Source: Cymodocea nodosa (lineage: Eukaryota; Streptophyta; Magnoliopsida; Alismatales; Cymodoceaceae). From it: a stretch of DNA of 64,000 bases. The stretch's first letter is position 1. Every line of letters begins with the position of its first letter. Below are positions 10,394 to 20,940 of this stretch, piece by piece. The stretch spans positions 25,613,501-25,677,500 of the forward strand of contig CM072335.1 of NCBI GenBank assembly GCA_036874045.1, given 5' to 3'. The notes below the pieces were generated by a model. The model was given only the letters and a program-made list of their open reading frames with translations, searched no databases and had not been told where the DNA came from. The translations under genes were made by a program, and so were the position numbers.

Positions 10394-13300
10394 TCAAGTG
10401 CAGAGGTTGGGTATGCATGCACCCGAATCGGAATTCTGCTGCTCCTTCCATATTCGCCCAGTCACACGCAGCTTGAGCTCTTTCCTATCACCGCCTGAAA
10501 AGAAAAGTGCCATGTTCCTCTGGATGATGAGGCCATCGTGGCTGTCACGAACCTTTCGATGGCTATCTCGAATGCTTCGAGGTGTTCCCTCCCATATGAG
10601 CTTCCTACTGTTACCTCCAACCTCGAGGCTGTAACTGTAATTTCTAGCCTCATTCTCATCGCCCATAAAGCGGAGGAACGCCATATATACAGGAGCTAGT
10701 CCTAGCTGAAATGCTTCAAAATGCAAACAGAAGTACTGCCCGAAACAGTGAAACACCTACATGCAAGAATATTGGAATGAGTAAGGGAAGAGTGAATGAG
10801 TCGGTCATCTCTGCCACAGATCTTGCTTTTCAACTAAAATAAAGTACATCCTTCGAAAACCAATGTCTATTTCGATTATAACTCATTAAAATTACTAGAA
10901 AATCAATTAAACGGGAAATATATCGCAGTCATGAAAATATACAGCTTTTTATCTCATATTATCATTGGAATAGGCAAAGGAAACTCCAGAACCAAAAGTT
11001 TTGGCACTTACTGTCAGCATCCAAGTTGCATTCTCCACCTCTCTAGGGTTGGATTTCACATATCTATGATTAAATGTGCAACCACTGTGCATGTCTACTT
11101 TATGATCATCCCTTAAGTGGGCAACTAAAAATGGAATATCCCCAACGACAGAACACTCTGATCCTGCATATGGGCAGTTATAGGGCCTGAAATTGCACTG
11201 CGCTTCATGCTTGAGCTTGCTATAATATGGAAATATTTCAGGGCATCCCAATGAGCAGTACTTGCATGGAAGTTCTAATGACTCAGCCATCTTCTCCAGT
11301 GCAAGGCATCGAATATCCCCAAGCTCTTGTCTACAAGTTGGACATCGATTGTGAACCCTTGACTTACAGGTGGAACACAGTGTGTGCCCATTGTGGCACT
11401 GCAAAGAAAAAAGAGCATTTTACTCGTGTTAGAACAATTTAATAAAACAAAAAAATAAGCATTATAGTGTATAAAGCAAATGCTTCAAGGACAAACTCAG
11501 AGCTCGTAGCAACAAACTTAAACAACCATAAGTTATCGACACAGACTGAAAAAATATTGCTTAATTAAAGAGAGCAACTACAAAACATCTTTATTAAATG
11601 GCCACAATACTAAGAATTTAACTTACAGTAAACAGAAAGGAATTTAATACCCACATCAGAACTTAAAGCTGAAGTCATTCTGCATAGGAATTCAAATTCT
11701 AGGAACATATCAAATACAGATGTTTAAGTTTTAATATGTGTTATCATTTCAGGCCCAACCTCGTAATGCCATAAGCCAGTAGCCTCCTCAAATCTAAAGA
11801 AGACTTATCATCCCTCCAGATCAAAATGAAGTTTGCCAGGGTCAGTAACGTATAGAAAGCCTGTAACCCTCATGTGAAATGCCTTTTCCAAATGCAACAA
11901 AAAGACCAAGAATAGCAACCATGATCCACTCACCATGTGAGCTTCAATGTTCCAATTCTATAATTACACCTACTGCAAAAATAGATTTTACAGTTTCTAA
12001 AATATTTTCCACATCAAGTCAAAATAATTGCCTCCCCTTAGATTCAACCCACTGTTTGACAAATTGCTCGGTCCCAAGATATAACTACTTTTCATCAAAC
12101 CAACATAAAAGTTGATTGTCAGGTATATTAATTCGGTAGAAGGGAAAACCCAATGCATGATGCTTCCTTATATGTAGGATCTTAGGAGAGTTCAATCGAA
12201 CATAACCTTACCTCCATAAATGGAATTGTTTTCTAGGATTTGAATCCATGAACTTTAGGAGAAAATGAAGTAAACTTACCATCGCATCAAAGCTTGCCAT
12301 CATGTGTGTTTAGTTGGCACAAGTAGAAATTGATGTTATAAGAAAGCAAAATTGGATGGATGGCTCTCTGAATTGGCAAGAGAACAAATCCACTAAAAGA
12401 ACAAAAAGGTGAATGCCCTTAAACTAAATTTAAGAATGCACATTTCTTTTAGAGCTAAAAAGATTTATGCTACAAGCATAGCCAATGCAAAATATTTGAA
12501 CTGTGTAAACATTCGTCTGCGAGAAGATAAACGCAGAAGACACAAATATCAAAAAAGTGAACATAAAAAAGACTGAATAAAAGATAACGAAGGAAGCAAA
12601 AAATCGTTTCGGCTGGTTTATATTCCTTTCTAAAATTATTGAATGGAAAAATAACTCTAGAAATATTTTGATGAACTGAAGACCGACTTAAAAGAAGAGG
12701 GAAGCAAGGAGAAATTTCATTCAGTGCAGCAACAACGCATTAGCAGATCCGTAAAGTTCATTTTACCAACGATTGCCAACAATTTTTTACAATAGCAATC
12801 TTGAAGATGGACGCTGTAACAGAAAGTATTGATGCAGAAAAAGTAAACGAATAAAAACTCATTTCAATATCAAGAAATATTTATCTTCAACACACAAAAA
12901 ACTGTTATTTAACCACCCAAGAAAACCAAATAAAAAACAGTGTAAGTCAAATAAAGGGAAACCCCAGTTGCGGAATCCTACTACAGAAATTCACGGTCCC
13001 AAGCAGCTAAAAAATAAACATCATTAAATCATTGATTCCATGCAGATTTCTATTTACAGCGGGAGATTTCTAAGCCCTGCGGTATCCATTCATTTAGCAT
13101 ATTGCCATACTTTTAAGACCTTCATCCTCCAATCGTCGAAGTAATTTTTCTCCTTAAGGCATCCATTAATGTAAACAATATTCGAAAGATACGATTTTGA
13201 CCATCAATTCCCCTAATAGAAATTCATAAATCCGAACACCCACAAAAACAAAAGAAGGCACATTTCAATCCTCCAAAGCATCCCAAGAAATGCCTGTTAA

Positions 13301-13681
13301 TACCCACCAAATATGCAAAAAAAACCAAGCATCAACAAAAGCCCCAGCAAAGTACCCAGTCATGAAATCCATCCCCTCCCACAAAAAAAAAAAAATAAAT
13401 AAATAAAACCAAGGCAGACCGACGAATTCCACCTGCCGGTGGGAGGAACCCACCTGGTGGATCGGGGGGTACATGGAGTTGGTACAGACAGGGCACTCGA
13501 GCAGCTCGTGCACACTGGCGGCGGGCGAGATCCCGGGCGCCCGCAGTCCATTCCCGGCCTGGTGCGTCTTGGAGAAGGGGAGGTGGAGAAGGGTGACAGT
13601 GGAGGAGGCGGACGTGGCGACGTCCTCTTCCTCGACCAACCCATCGCAGGACGATACGCAATCCAGGCTTTCCAAATCCAT
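10394..13681 (-). CDS. SINAT: SINAT-type (Seven in absentia) RING E3 ubiquitin ligase (3 exons, 325 aa)
   Basis: Exons are 13681-13454 (76 codons), 11398-11012 (129) and 10756-10394 (120 plus stop), all phase 0. Introns are 2055 and 255 nt. The RING finger is split by intron 1: LLECPVCTNSMYPPIHQ ends exon 1 and CHNGHTLCSTCKSRVHNRC then PTCRQELG opens exon 2. The SINA zinc fingers follow (PCKYCSLGCPEIFPYY; HEAQCNFRPYNCPY…HLRDDHKVDMH), then the TRAF-like substrate-binding fold (FHCFGQYFCLHFEAFQLG to GRIWKEQQNSDSGAC). The start MDLESLDCVSSCDG matches the SINAT5-like N-terminus. The enzyme ubiquitinates targets; Arabidopsis SINATs act on NAC1, BES1 and autophagy/ESCRT factors. Apparently intact. 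Confidence 0.95.
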
Positions 13682-15144
13682 CCAGGAGAAGAGCAAGACA
13701 CGGCAAGCCCAGATCCCTTTCCCCCCTGCCCTTCTATAACCGCGGCGGAAGAGAGACACAAAGGGAGAGAGAAAGACACACACACACAAAGAGAGCAGGG
13801 TAGGGAAGGAGGATGACGACGAACGAGCGGCGAGAAAGAAAGGGATGCTTTGCTTTGCTTTGCTTTCTATCTTTGCTCTCAGGGCGCCGAGAGATGCGAG
13901 TAGGGAAGGAGGAGGGCAGAATCCCAAAAACTAGGGCGTGCCATTTGAGATTGGGTTGTTTTTGGGATTGGGTCTATTTTTCGACGGGGGGCGGCGCCCC
14001 AGAAGATTTTAATCTTTGCGAATTATTTTGCCTTGGATAGTAAAATTCATCTTTTAATCTTTTTATACTTGCATAAACGTTATAATTAAATTTTAAACAC
14101 TAATATTAGATAAAACAAGAGAAAAAATTTTCATTTTCTCCGTGCACGAACGGGCGTCGATAACATCTGGAATTTTTGCCCAATTTTTCTTTTTTTTTAA
14201 AAACGGTTGGAATTTCTGCTTGGATAGATATTTTTAGAAAATCAAAATACTTCTTTAATGTTATTATTATTTTAAATATTCTTGAAATTAAACCTGAAAA
14301 TATTGCTATAACGCACTTCTTAGGATCGTTTTTAATTAACGTAGAATAGTCTTACATTGGTTGAATCTGAAACGCATTATGAATTAAACTAATATATAGA
14401 TGGATCTTTCTGTTCATTACAGATTATTTTTGAATTAGATTTTTTTTTTTAAAAAAAAAATCATAAGTGATTCAACTATGGGTTTTAGTTTTCAAGAATT
14501 CTGAAATTAAATATATTCAAGTAAAAATCGCGTGGTTTTTTATGTGGTCGTTGAAACCAATTATCGAGCTTGTGCTATTCGAAACAAGAAAATTCTACCT
14601 ACTACTTTCTTTATCTAAATTTAGCATCAGTGTTGATAAAATATAAAATCTTAAACAACAGTAAGATAGTACAAACCAATCATCTACTTTAATATAATGG
14701 ATGAGATCTTATATGTTGAATCTTACGGAACAGGTAGACCATACTTCATTAACAAAGGGAGTGAGATGGAACTTGCTCTGATTGGCTAAATTAACAATAG
14801 TTATGCAGTTTCATATCCATTCATAAGGGTCAATTTTTGGCAACAAAATATTCACTATAATTCTAAAAAAATATAACTTTGAGTGTGGGACGTCTTTCAT
14901 GTCCTATTATTGCAAAAAAAAAAAATCCCTCCCTTGTGCTATTGTAAAGTGACTCATCAGGGACTATTGGGATTAGAACATTTGGGTCCCAAGTTGACTA
15001 AATTACTCGGCCCAATGATTTATTCAAATTATTGTAAGAGTGCATTTTACCATTGGCACTTTAATTTTATAGACAACGGAAAAGAACGAAGTACGTATAA
15101 AATCATATAATTTTAACAGATTTAATTACTTAAAGTTGATTATT
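13682..15144. other. Intergenic: SINAT leader/promoter and AT-rich spacer
   Basis: The first ~250 nt (CA and GAGA-type repeats around 13745-13800) are the probable SINAT 5' UTR and promoter. From 14040 on the DNA is AT-rich with homopolymer runs (T9A10 near 14443-14460) and no coding signal on either strand. Confidence 0.5.
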
Positions 15145-15365
15145 AAAATTTCATCATTATTTAAGAGACAAAACTCAGTCACTTCCCGGGAACATCATAT
15201 ATAGATCGATCTTTTCTTCTGAAATACGACCGAGTTATAAAAAATAAAAAAAAAGGGAAAAAATATCTTTATCTTTATTGAAAAGAGTGAGTCTCTTTTG
15301 GCGCATGGCAACTTTTTGTAGGTCTGTGGTATCAACGTAGTACGTAAATCAAAGATTAAGGCAAA
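15145..15365 (+). repeat. Left copy of a ~200 bp inverted repeat pair
   Basis: This stretch matches the reverse complement of about 19140-19345 over some 200 bp at roughly 70-75% by eye. The best block is tatctttatctttattga followed by aagagtgagtc (about 15265-15292). Blocks such as atacgacc, ttggcgc.tggc and ggtctg also recur in order. It marks the left edge of the segment holding the BAHD and kinase fragments. The exact outer end and target duplication are not resolved. Confidence 0.7.
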
Positions 15366-15366
15366 G

Positions 15367-15395
15367 AGAGATGGAGATGGAGATGGAGATGGAGT
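15367..15395. repeat. (GGAGAT)n hexanucleotide repeat
   Basis: Four to five tandem copies of GGAGAT (gagatggagatggagat…) lie just inside the left inverted repeat. Simple-sequence repeat, no gene. Confidence 0.8.
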
Positions 15396-16182
15396 GGCAC
15401 TCACGTGGACAACTACTGCAAAATCATTAGATGGCTTGAAGTTATAAAAGGGAATCTGAATAATCTGATGCAGAACGTGATAGGATTTTCAGAATTTTGA
15501 ATAACTTCAACATGTATAATAAATTAAAAGAGGAACATGAGAAACTCCTTGAAATCTGGCAGCAGCAACAGATCTAGGTCTAATGAAATCTAGAACTAGG
15601 GTAAAGAAATGTGAAGGGTTTGTCCACTACCACTCATTAGCTAGCAATTAGCAATTAGCAATTGTTTAAATAAAAGATTACACTACCAAATGGGGAAAAG
15701 AAAGATAATGCACGTAAAGTTGCATGCAAGAGCGTTATTGGTGCAAGGAAAGAATAGAACATGACAAAGAAGAAAACGATGCAAGTCAAGCGTTGAAGAT
15801 CGACATGCTCTGTTCTTCTTTAAAACAAGAGATTAATTAGAAACGCTAGCCGGCGTGAAGCGATTGGTGAAGATCTGTGACGATCGAACAGATGAAAGCA
15901 CAGAGAACTATAGGCAGCAAAGGTGAAAGTTATCCTTCATGCACTACTAGTTTCGTTTTATTATTTATATACTCAGATTACAGGTACAACTAATGACGAT
16001 TACAATTGTAACATCTGCAAATAGCCAATAACCCAAAGACGACAGACAGTACTTAACACACACTAATAAGTAGTAAGAACAAAAACACACAACGTACTAA
16101 AAATACAACAGAGTAGATGCATACGTATCACAAAGATAAAAGACTGGATTGGGGCCTGAATGTTATAATCAAAGAGACAACG
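15396..16182. other. Non-coding interior of the 15-19 kb element
   Basis: AT-rich sequence between the left inverted repeat and the BAHD pseudogene. A short tandem of caattag units lies near 15640-15663. No coding region is visible. The right part may derive from the 3' UTR of the ancestral acyltransferase gene. Confidence 0.4.
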
Positions 16183-17535
16183 CTAGGGTTTTGGGTCGGT
16201 CAGCTGGTCGTGGAGCAAGGCACTAAACTTTTCCATTTCAACCCTGGGAAGGGCCGCACCCACTTCAACACCTCCTCCTTCACTCTCCAACAGAGAAAAT
16301 GCACAGCTGATATCGATGGAGACGACCTCCACCTTCTTGGGCTTCCCCCACCCAAAATCCACCTTGTACACACCAAATCTTGGCTAATCGGCTATTGTTT
16401 GAAAGCTACTGAGTCGTTTGACAATAGAGAACGAATTCTGTCCCATGGGTACACTTGTTGTTTCTTTCAATTGACGGATCTGGTCCAAGATGACCTTCGA
16501 TGCCTTAACCATCCCATCCTCCCCGACAAGTTCACTCCTCATCACCGCAATGCAAGAGGCGATGCAGTTGCCCAAGTACTTAGGAGGGATGGACTTCCTC
16601 GGCAATCCGAGGAGAACCCAAAGCCGTCAACGACCTCCTCATTGTTGGTGGCATCACCACCGCCCCTTCCCTTGACTAGGCACATCCACACCACTGCAAC
16701 AACCAAGACGAAGTCCGAGTAAATGGTGAATGACTTCTTGAGCAGCCACTGGTGGAGTCCTTGGTGGTTGGTTTGGGTGAGTACGAATGTGGCTCGGACC
16801 AAATCGGCACACCCACTTGTGTCCCGCATGATCCGTCGAATACTGTCGCCGCCTGGATTCTGAGTTCCGAAGCTTGTGATGAGCTCGCCCAGCAATCTTT
16901 CCTTGTCTGGAATGACACTTCTATCGATCATCGGAGGATCCACCTCCAGCTTTATCATGAATTGTCTTCGCATTGGAAGATTGACGTCCGAGTTTCTTGC
17001 ATATGGAGGCCCAGGTCTTGATGAAATGCACGGCGCTAGAACCATCCACGACGGCATGGTGTAAGGTTGCACCTATGCTAATCCCATGATCGGGAAATAA
17101 GGTTACCTGAACGGTTAGCAAGGGTTGCTTTGTATCGAATGTGGGCAACTCTTCGACCAAACAACGGAACCTGGTCGCGTCACGAGGATGGTTGCCGATG
17201 AGGTCAGAGAGGACGTCGTCGGATCGAGCAACAGTGAAGTTGACGGAGACACCATTCTCGTAGGAGATGTCGTGGTCAAGGGAGCCTGGAACCAGATTCC
17301 CGACAAGCAGGAAGATATGCGGGAGGGAGAGGGAGAGAGATGTCTTGAGGTTGGGAACGTGGATGTCCAGGAAGTCGGACGTGGAGCAGGGGAAGGCGTA
17401 GAAGAAGACAAGTTTGACGGGCGGGGAGCGGGCGCACATGTAGTCGAAGTACGTTGGGTTTGATTGGACGATAAAACTTTGAAGGAAGGAGAGCCTGCTG
17501 TGGTACGTACGTAGTGTGGTTCTTCTGCATGCATG
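16183..17535 (-). pseudogene. BAHD acyltransferase pseudogene (hydroxycinnamoyl/malonyl-transferase-like)
   Basis: BAHD enzymes transfer acyl groups from CoA thioesters to alcohols or amines. Here, reading leftwards, PPVKLVFFYAFPCSTSDFLD leads to the catalytic HHAVVDG (HxxxDG), then DPPMIDRSVIPD, MRDTSGCADLVRATF, PPKYLGNCIASCIAVMRSEL and the family DFGWG motif in VDFGWGKPKKVEVV. The frame is broken at about 16930-16970, again near 16605, and a TAG at 16384-16386 interrupts …QTIAD*PRFGVYKV. About ten residues expected before the PMGQN block are missing. No start codon remains in the N-terminal frame, where the sequence enters an inverted duplication. Both signature motifs survive, so decay looks recent. 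Substrate cannot be told. Confidence 0.85.
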
Positions 17536-17593
17536 TACTCAATAATGTCTTAACCATTTCGGTAGGTTTTGCATCGTGTGGTTCTCCAGGGTA
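17452..17593 (+). repeat. Left arm of fold-back inverted duplication
   Basis: Bases 17452-17480 are the perfect reverse complement of 17792-17820. After a ~31-nt stretch present only in this arm, matching resumes (gtagtgtggttcttct; aataatgt; gttttgcatcgtgtggttct) and ends near 17593. The outer part is the 5' coding end of the BAHD pseudogene. Confidence 0.85.
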
Positions 17594-17702
17594 TCCGAAG
17601 GAGCCAGATGCACCGGTGGCCAACTTTTGCAGGCCGATGTGTGACAGTCATTATATTTACTCTCGTATTGATTTTGTTGGCTTCCTTAATGATAAGGAGA
17701 GG

Positions 17703-17820
17703 AAACGCCCCGGAGAACCACACGATGCAAAACTTGCCATGCATACCGTTTTTAATTAAAACATTATTCACTTCAGAAGGACCACACTACCAAAGTTTTA
17801 TCGTCCAATCAAACCCAACG
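17703..17820 (-). repeat. Right arm of fold-back inverted duplication
   Basis: An inverted copy of 17452-17593, separated by a ~110 nt loop (17594-17702). Both arms end at the same point (cgttggg) on the outer side. In RNA form the arms would make a long imperfect hairpin with one ~31-nt bulge. Confidence 0.85.
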
Positions 17821-17895
17821 TGAATGGTATGTACATGCCTAAATCATCTATCTACCACTTCGAGATATATATATATGAGGTTGATGGGGTATATA

Positions 17896-17922
17896 CATAC
17901 ATATATATATATATATATATAA
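17896..17922. repeat. (AT)n microsatellite
   Basis: A run of ACAT/AT units ending in about nine AT dinucleotides, between the fold-back and the kinase fragment. Confidence 0.85.
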
Positions 17923-18306
17923 GGACAACTCATCTCTATGTTCTTGACTTGGTATGAACACATTCATTGTACCATATAAGCAACTTTCTACAAGTCCCCC
18001 AGCCGCCTACAAATCATGAAAAATGTGAGTCAACCTCATCTCTTCTTGTAAGAGTAGTTGTTCCTGTACAAACCACACTGAAAGCTCAAATTTTTCTTTG
18101 AAATTTACCGATGCCAGTGTTCATTTCATTGGATCTGTGAATCGGATGCCAAATCAGAAATAAGAGCTGGCAACCCTGATTCGTGTATTATCAACGGACA
18201 TGAATTTCGTTGCTTCCTAGCAGAAGGATCCCTAGCAAATTTGTATGATGTGAGTCTTGAGCACCCAGATCGCCACTTCTGGCAAGGAGCCATGGAAGAG
18301 TTGATT

Positions 18307-19065
18307 TCATACTTGTCTCTGGTCAGTGTGAATTTTCCTTGTCTTGGCCTTATCAAGGCGTGCTTTGCGTGCTGCCTGTTGAATTTGTCTTTCGTGTTCT
18401 CTTAGCATATCCTCCATGTTCCCGCCTGGAGGCATCAGTGGTCCGGAGCAGTGTATTCTATTCTTTTCACCGCCATATCCCTGAAAAAACACAAGAATGT
18501 TGTTGTGTACAATACCTCTGTCGGCAAGTTCAAGAGAGAAAGAAGCTTAATGTAGTTTGTGACATCTCTGGTTTTAATAAAGGTCAATGCTGAGGGTTGT
18601 ATTAGCACTTACCATGGTAGTTTCTTTAGCACCTATCCTTCTTTCATCTTTTCTATGTGACGAAGAATGTATATCAAATATTTGGTTAGTCCATTCCTGC
18701 GTCTCAGTGGCTTCAGCAACATCTAGGCGGTTCTCTGGCCAGTGAGTTCGGCGTTTGCTTCTTTCTCCATGATTAGCTGACGGTGCAGTGGTTTTTTCAG
18801 CCACCAGACCCATTGGATTGTTTGGATCCCCAGCACCATTGTGAGGCATGAACGATCTCTGTGACCTGAATTCGGGGCCATTGTATCCCCTGAGGGTACT
18901 AGATCTGCTTGCAGTGGCTTTAACACCAATGTCTTTCACTTTCAAAGTCAATGAGGGTGCCAGTGCACCATGATTCAGAAATGGGCCTCCTGAGGAATTC
19001 AGACCTGTCCGTGTTTGCACATCAAGAGGAATTAATCGATCAGGATGTACATCAACCGTCTCCAT
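18307..19065 (-). pseudogene. C-terminal fragment of a CDK-like (CRK/IBS1, At1g54610-type) protein kinase
   Basis: Two joined exons, about 19065-18613 and 18480-18307, keep an intron with good signals (ATG|gtaagtgc; ttttttcag|GGATATGG). Spliced, the tail reads GYGGEKNRIHCSGPLMPPGG then NMEDMLREHERQIQQAARKA and RLDKAKTRK. This is the conserved end of the plant CDK-like kinase family of At1g54610 (IBS1-related). The whole kinase domain (VAIK, HRD, DFG) is absent: upstream of 19065 the sequence passes within ~100 nt into the right inverted repeat. It is therefore a truncated genomic capture rather than a retrocopy. The ATG at 19063-19065 is probably just an internal Met of the ancestral protein. 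It could still be transcribed; I have no evidence for function. Confidence 0.8.
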
Positions 19066-19139
19066 ATAGAGTAATTTCTGCTATTTTTTTACACAAATAT
19101 CGTAGAAACATCGTAATTTTCAATTTCGTGATTGTCCCT

Positions 19140-19345
19140 GTGTATAAATCCCCTTAAGCCTTGACATACGTACGCTCAGACCACGGACGCCAAGCGCCGA
19201 AAGGGACTCACTCTTCTCAATAAAGATAAAGATAGTTTTTTTTCCTTTTTATGACACGGTCGTATATATTTTAGAAGAAATTAAAAGATGATCTGTAATG
19301 TTCCAAGCCTTGAACGTAACTGAGTCTTCTGTTAAATAATAAATT
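19140..19345 (-). repeat. Right copy of the ~200 bp inverted repeat pair
   Basis: The reverse complement aligns to 15145-15365, strongest over 19205-19240 (gactcactcttctcaataaa, then gataaagata). It closes the segment carrying the BAHD and kinase fragments. It stops about 150 bp short of the aspartic protease stop codon. Confidence 0.7.
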
Positions 19346-19491
19346 ATTTTAATTTTAAAAAAATAGTAGCTAAGATTAATACTCTAATTAACCGAACGCC
19401 TTTGTTCCATCTGGAATTACTCATGCATGCTAATATCGTAAGATTGCAGGTGAAGAACACTCGGACAACATGCACCACAACCACGACGCCT

Positions 19492-20940
19492 TCAACAACT
19501 TCGCGGAGCAAACCCGACTTTGGACCTAGATCCGTCAAACACGATCCGAAACCCTTGTTGTTGTATGTTCCCGATGATCGAAATCCCACCGTCCGTCCCA
19601 GCAAACGCGAAGCAGAATGTCCCCTTCTCGTCCACCGGGATGAGATAATTCTCCGCCGGCAAAGACAACCGTACACCACCTCCCAAGTGCATCGCCACCG
19701 TCGGCACCTTCACCTTCCTAACGCCGCCGAGGTCGTAGCACGTGTCGAAGAGGGAGAACCCTTGCGCTGCCTTCAGCTCGCTCGTCCCGGCTCGAAACGC
19801 GGCTCGAAGCGCGGTGTAGGCTGGACGGACCAACCGAGTCACCGACGTACCGGAGTCGATGATCACGCCCCCGCGACCTGTGATCGGATCCAATCGGAGA
19901 TCCGACCCGATTACACCTTCCACCTTTGCTCCCCCCACGCTGATCCCCCTCAGCTCCACGTAGTAGAACGTGCCCAGTCTTGGGTTCCTCAGCGTCGGCG
20001 TGTAGACAACCGAACTCGAATGGTCGTTGCTTTCGCCCTCCTCGTCCGTGATCCCGAACGTGACCGTCGACGTCCGTGTCTGATTCGACGTCGACGAGGT
20101 CCGCCTCACGAGACAGTACGAGAACCGCCTTCCGAAACGGCGGCCCAGCTGAGAGGGGAACGAGAGTCTCCCACGGCCGAGTCCCAGCAACCCACCCGCG
20201 GCGACGAACAGCCCCTCGTTGTCGTGCCCGCACCCGAACGCCACCGGCCGAACCCGAACTCCGCCCTGGAACGTAAGCGCTTCGGTGGAGAACTCTCCAG
20301 AGGTGAACGAGCCGTCGCCATATGAGACCTGGTAGAGGCAAGAGCGCCTGTGTATGTCGCAGCCTGAGACGTCGAGAATGCTGCAGAGGGCGGAAAAGCA
20401 GGGGATGGGGGAGAAAGAGCGGGACTTGGTGGGGTCGAAGATTGGGTCGGACTGGGGGTAGCACCTGTTGCAGGGAGAGCATTGGAGCCAGACCATGTCG
20501 CTACCGGTGTCGAGGACCATGTAGTTGTAGGTGGGTGGCGTTCCGATACCGACTGTGGTGAAGTATTCTCCGCTCCCCAGCGCGAGGCCGGAGATGACCG
20601 TCGCGCTGAAGTTGCCAGCGGCGAGGGACTGGAGGGTGGACGCCCTCGAGGCGTCCCGAAGGAGGCGAAGGCGGAAGAGGTGGGTGGGGGTTGAGTTGGA
20701 GGGGAAGAGGGCGTCCCGGTGGTGAAGGCGGAGACGGACATACGTTGGACGTTGGGGGGCGGAGGTGCTGGTCTCGGTAGAGGTGAGGTCGGTGGGTTGC
20801 CGTTCATGGTGCTTAGCTGTGGGCGTTGGGAGAGAACCAAGGATCAATGTTTGGCGGCGGAGTTGGGTTTGGGAGAGAATAGGGGAGAAGGGTAGAAGGA
20901 GGTGGAGGAAGAGGAGGAGAGAGGAGGTGGGAACCGCCAT
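19492..20940 (-). CDS. Nepenthesin-like (A1B) aspartic protease, ASPG1-type (single exon, 482 aa)
   Basis: A secreted or vacuolar pepsin-family endopeptidase of the plant atypical/nepenthesin group. A hydrophobic signal peptide (SSLLLFLHLLLPFSPILS) opens the protein. A pro-region with HRDALFP follows, then mature sequence from about GSGEYFTTVGIGTPP. Catalytic motifs are DTGSD (144-148) and DSGTS (362-366), with the flap tyrosine in YQVSYGDGS. Cysteine-rich segments (CSPCNRC…PCFSALC…CDIHRRSC) match the nepenthesin insert. The C-terminus IGNIQQQGFRIVFDGSRSKVG is complete. The single exon and GC-rich codons are normal for this subfamily. The stop lies about 150 bp from the right inverted repeat, so its 3' UTR may run into it. 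Confidence 0.93.
   Translation of the reverse strand: MAVPTSSLLLFLHLLLPFSPILSQTQLRRQTLILGSLPTPTAKHHERQPTDLTSTETSTSAPQRPTYVRLRLHHRDALFPSNSTPTHLFRLRLLRDASRASTLQSLAAGNFSATVISGLALGSGEYFTTVGIGTPPTYNYMVLDTGSDMVWLQCSPCNRCYPQSDPIFDPTKSRSFSPIPCFSALCSILDVSGCDIHRRSCLYQVSYGDGSFTSGEFSTEALTFQGGVRVRPVAFGCGHDNEGLFVAAGGLLGLGRGRLSFPSQLGRRFGRRFSYCLVRRTSSTSNQTRTSTVTFGITDEEGESNDHSSSVVYTPTLRNPRLGTFYYVELRGISVGGAKVEGVIGSDLRLDPITGRGGVIIDSGTSVTRLVRPAYTALRAAFRAGTSELKAAQGFSLFDTCYDLGGVRKVKVPTVAMHLGGGVRLSLPAENYLIPVDEKGTFCFAFAGTDGGISIIGNIQQQGFRIVFDGSRSKVGFAPRSC

Larger units (their letters stand above)
15145..19345. mobile_element. Putative Pack-type DNA element carrying two gene fragments
   Basis: A ~4.2 kb segment is bounded by ~200 bp inverted repeats. 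It contains a degraded acyltransferase and the last two exons of an unrelated kinase, both on the - strand. Pack-MULEs have long terminal inverted repeats (often 100-300 bp), flank 9-bp target duplications and carry genomic fragments with introns. I could not define the exact termini or a target duplication, and no transposase is present. Two independent insertions of a MITE-like repeat in opposite orientation is the alternative. Confidence 0.45.
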
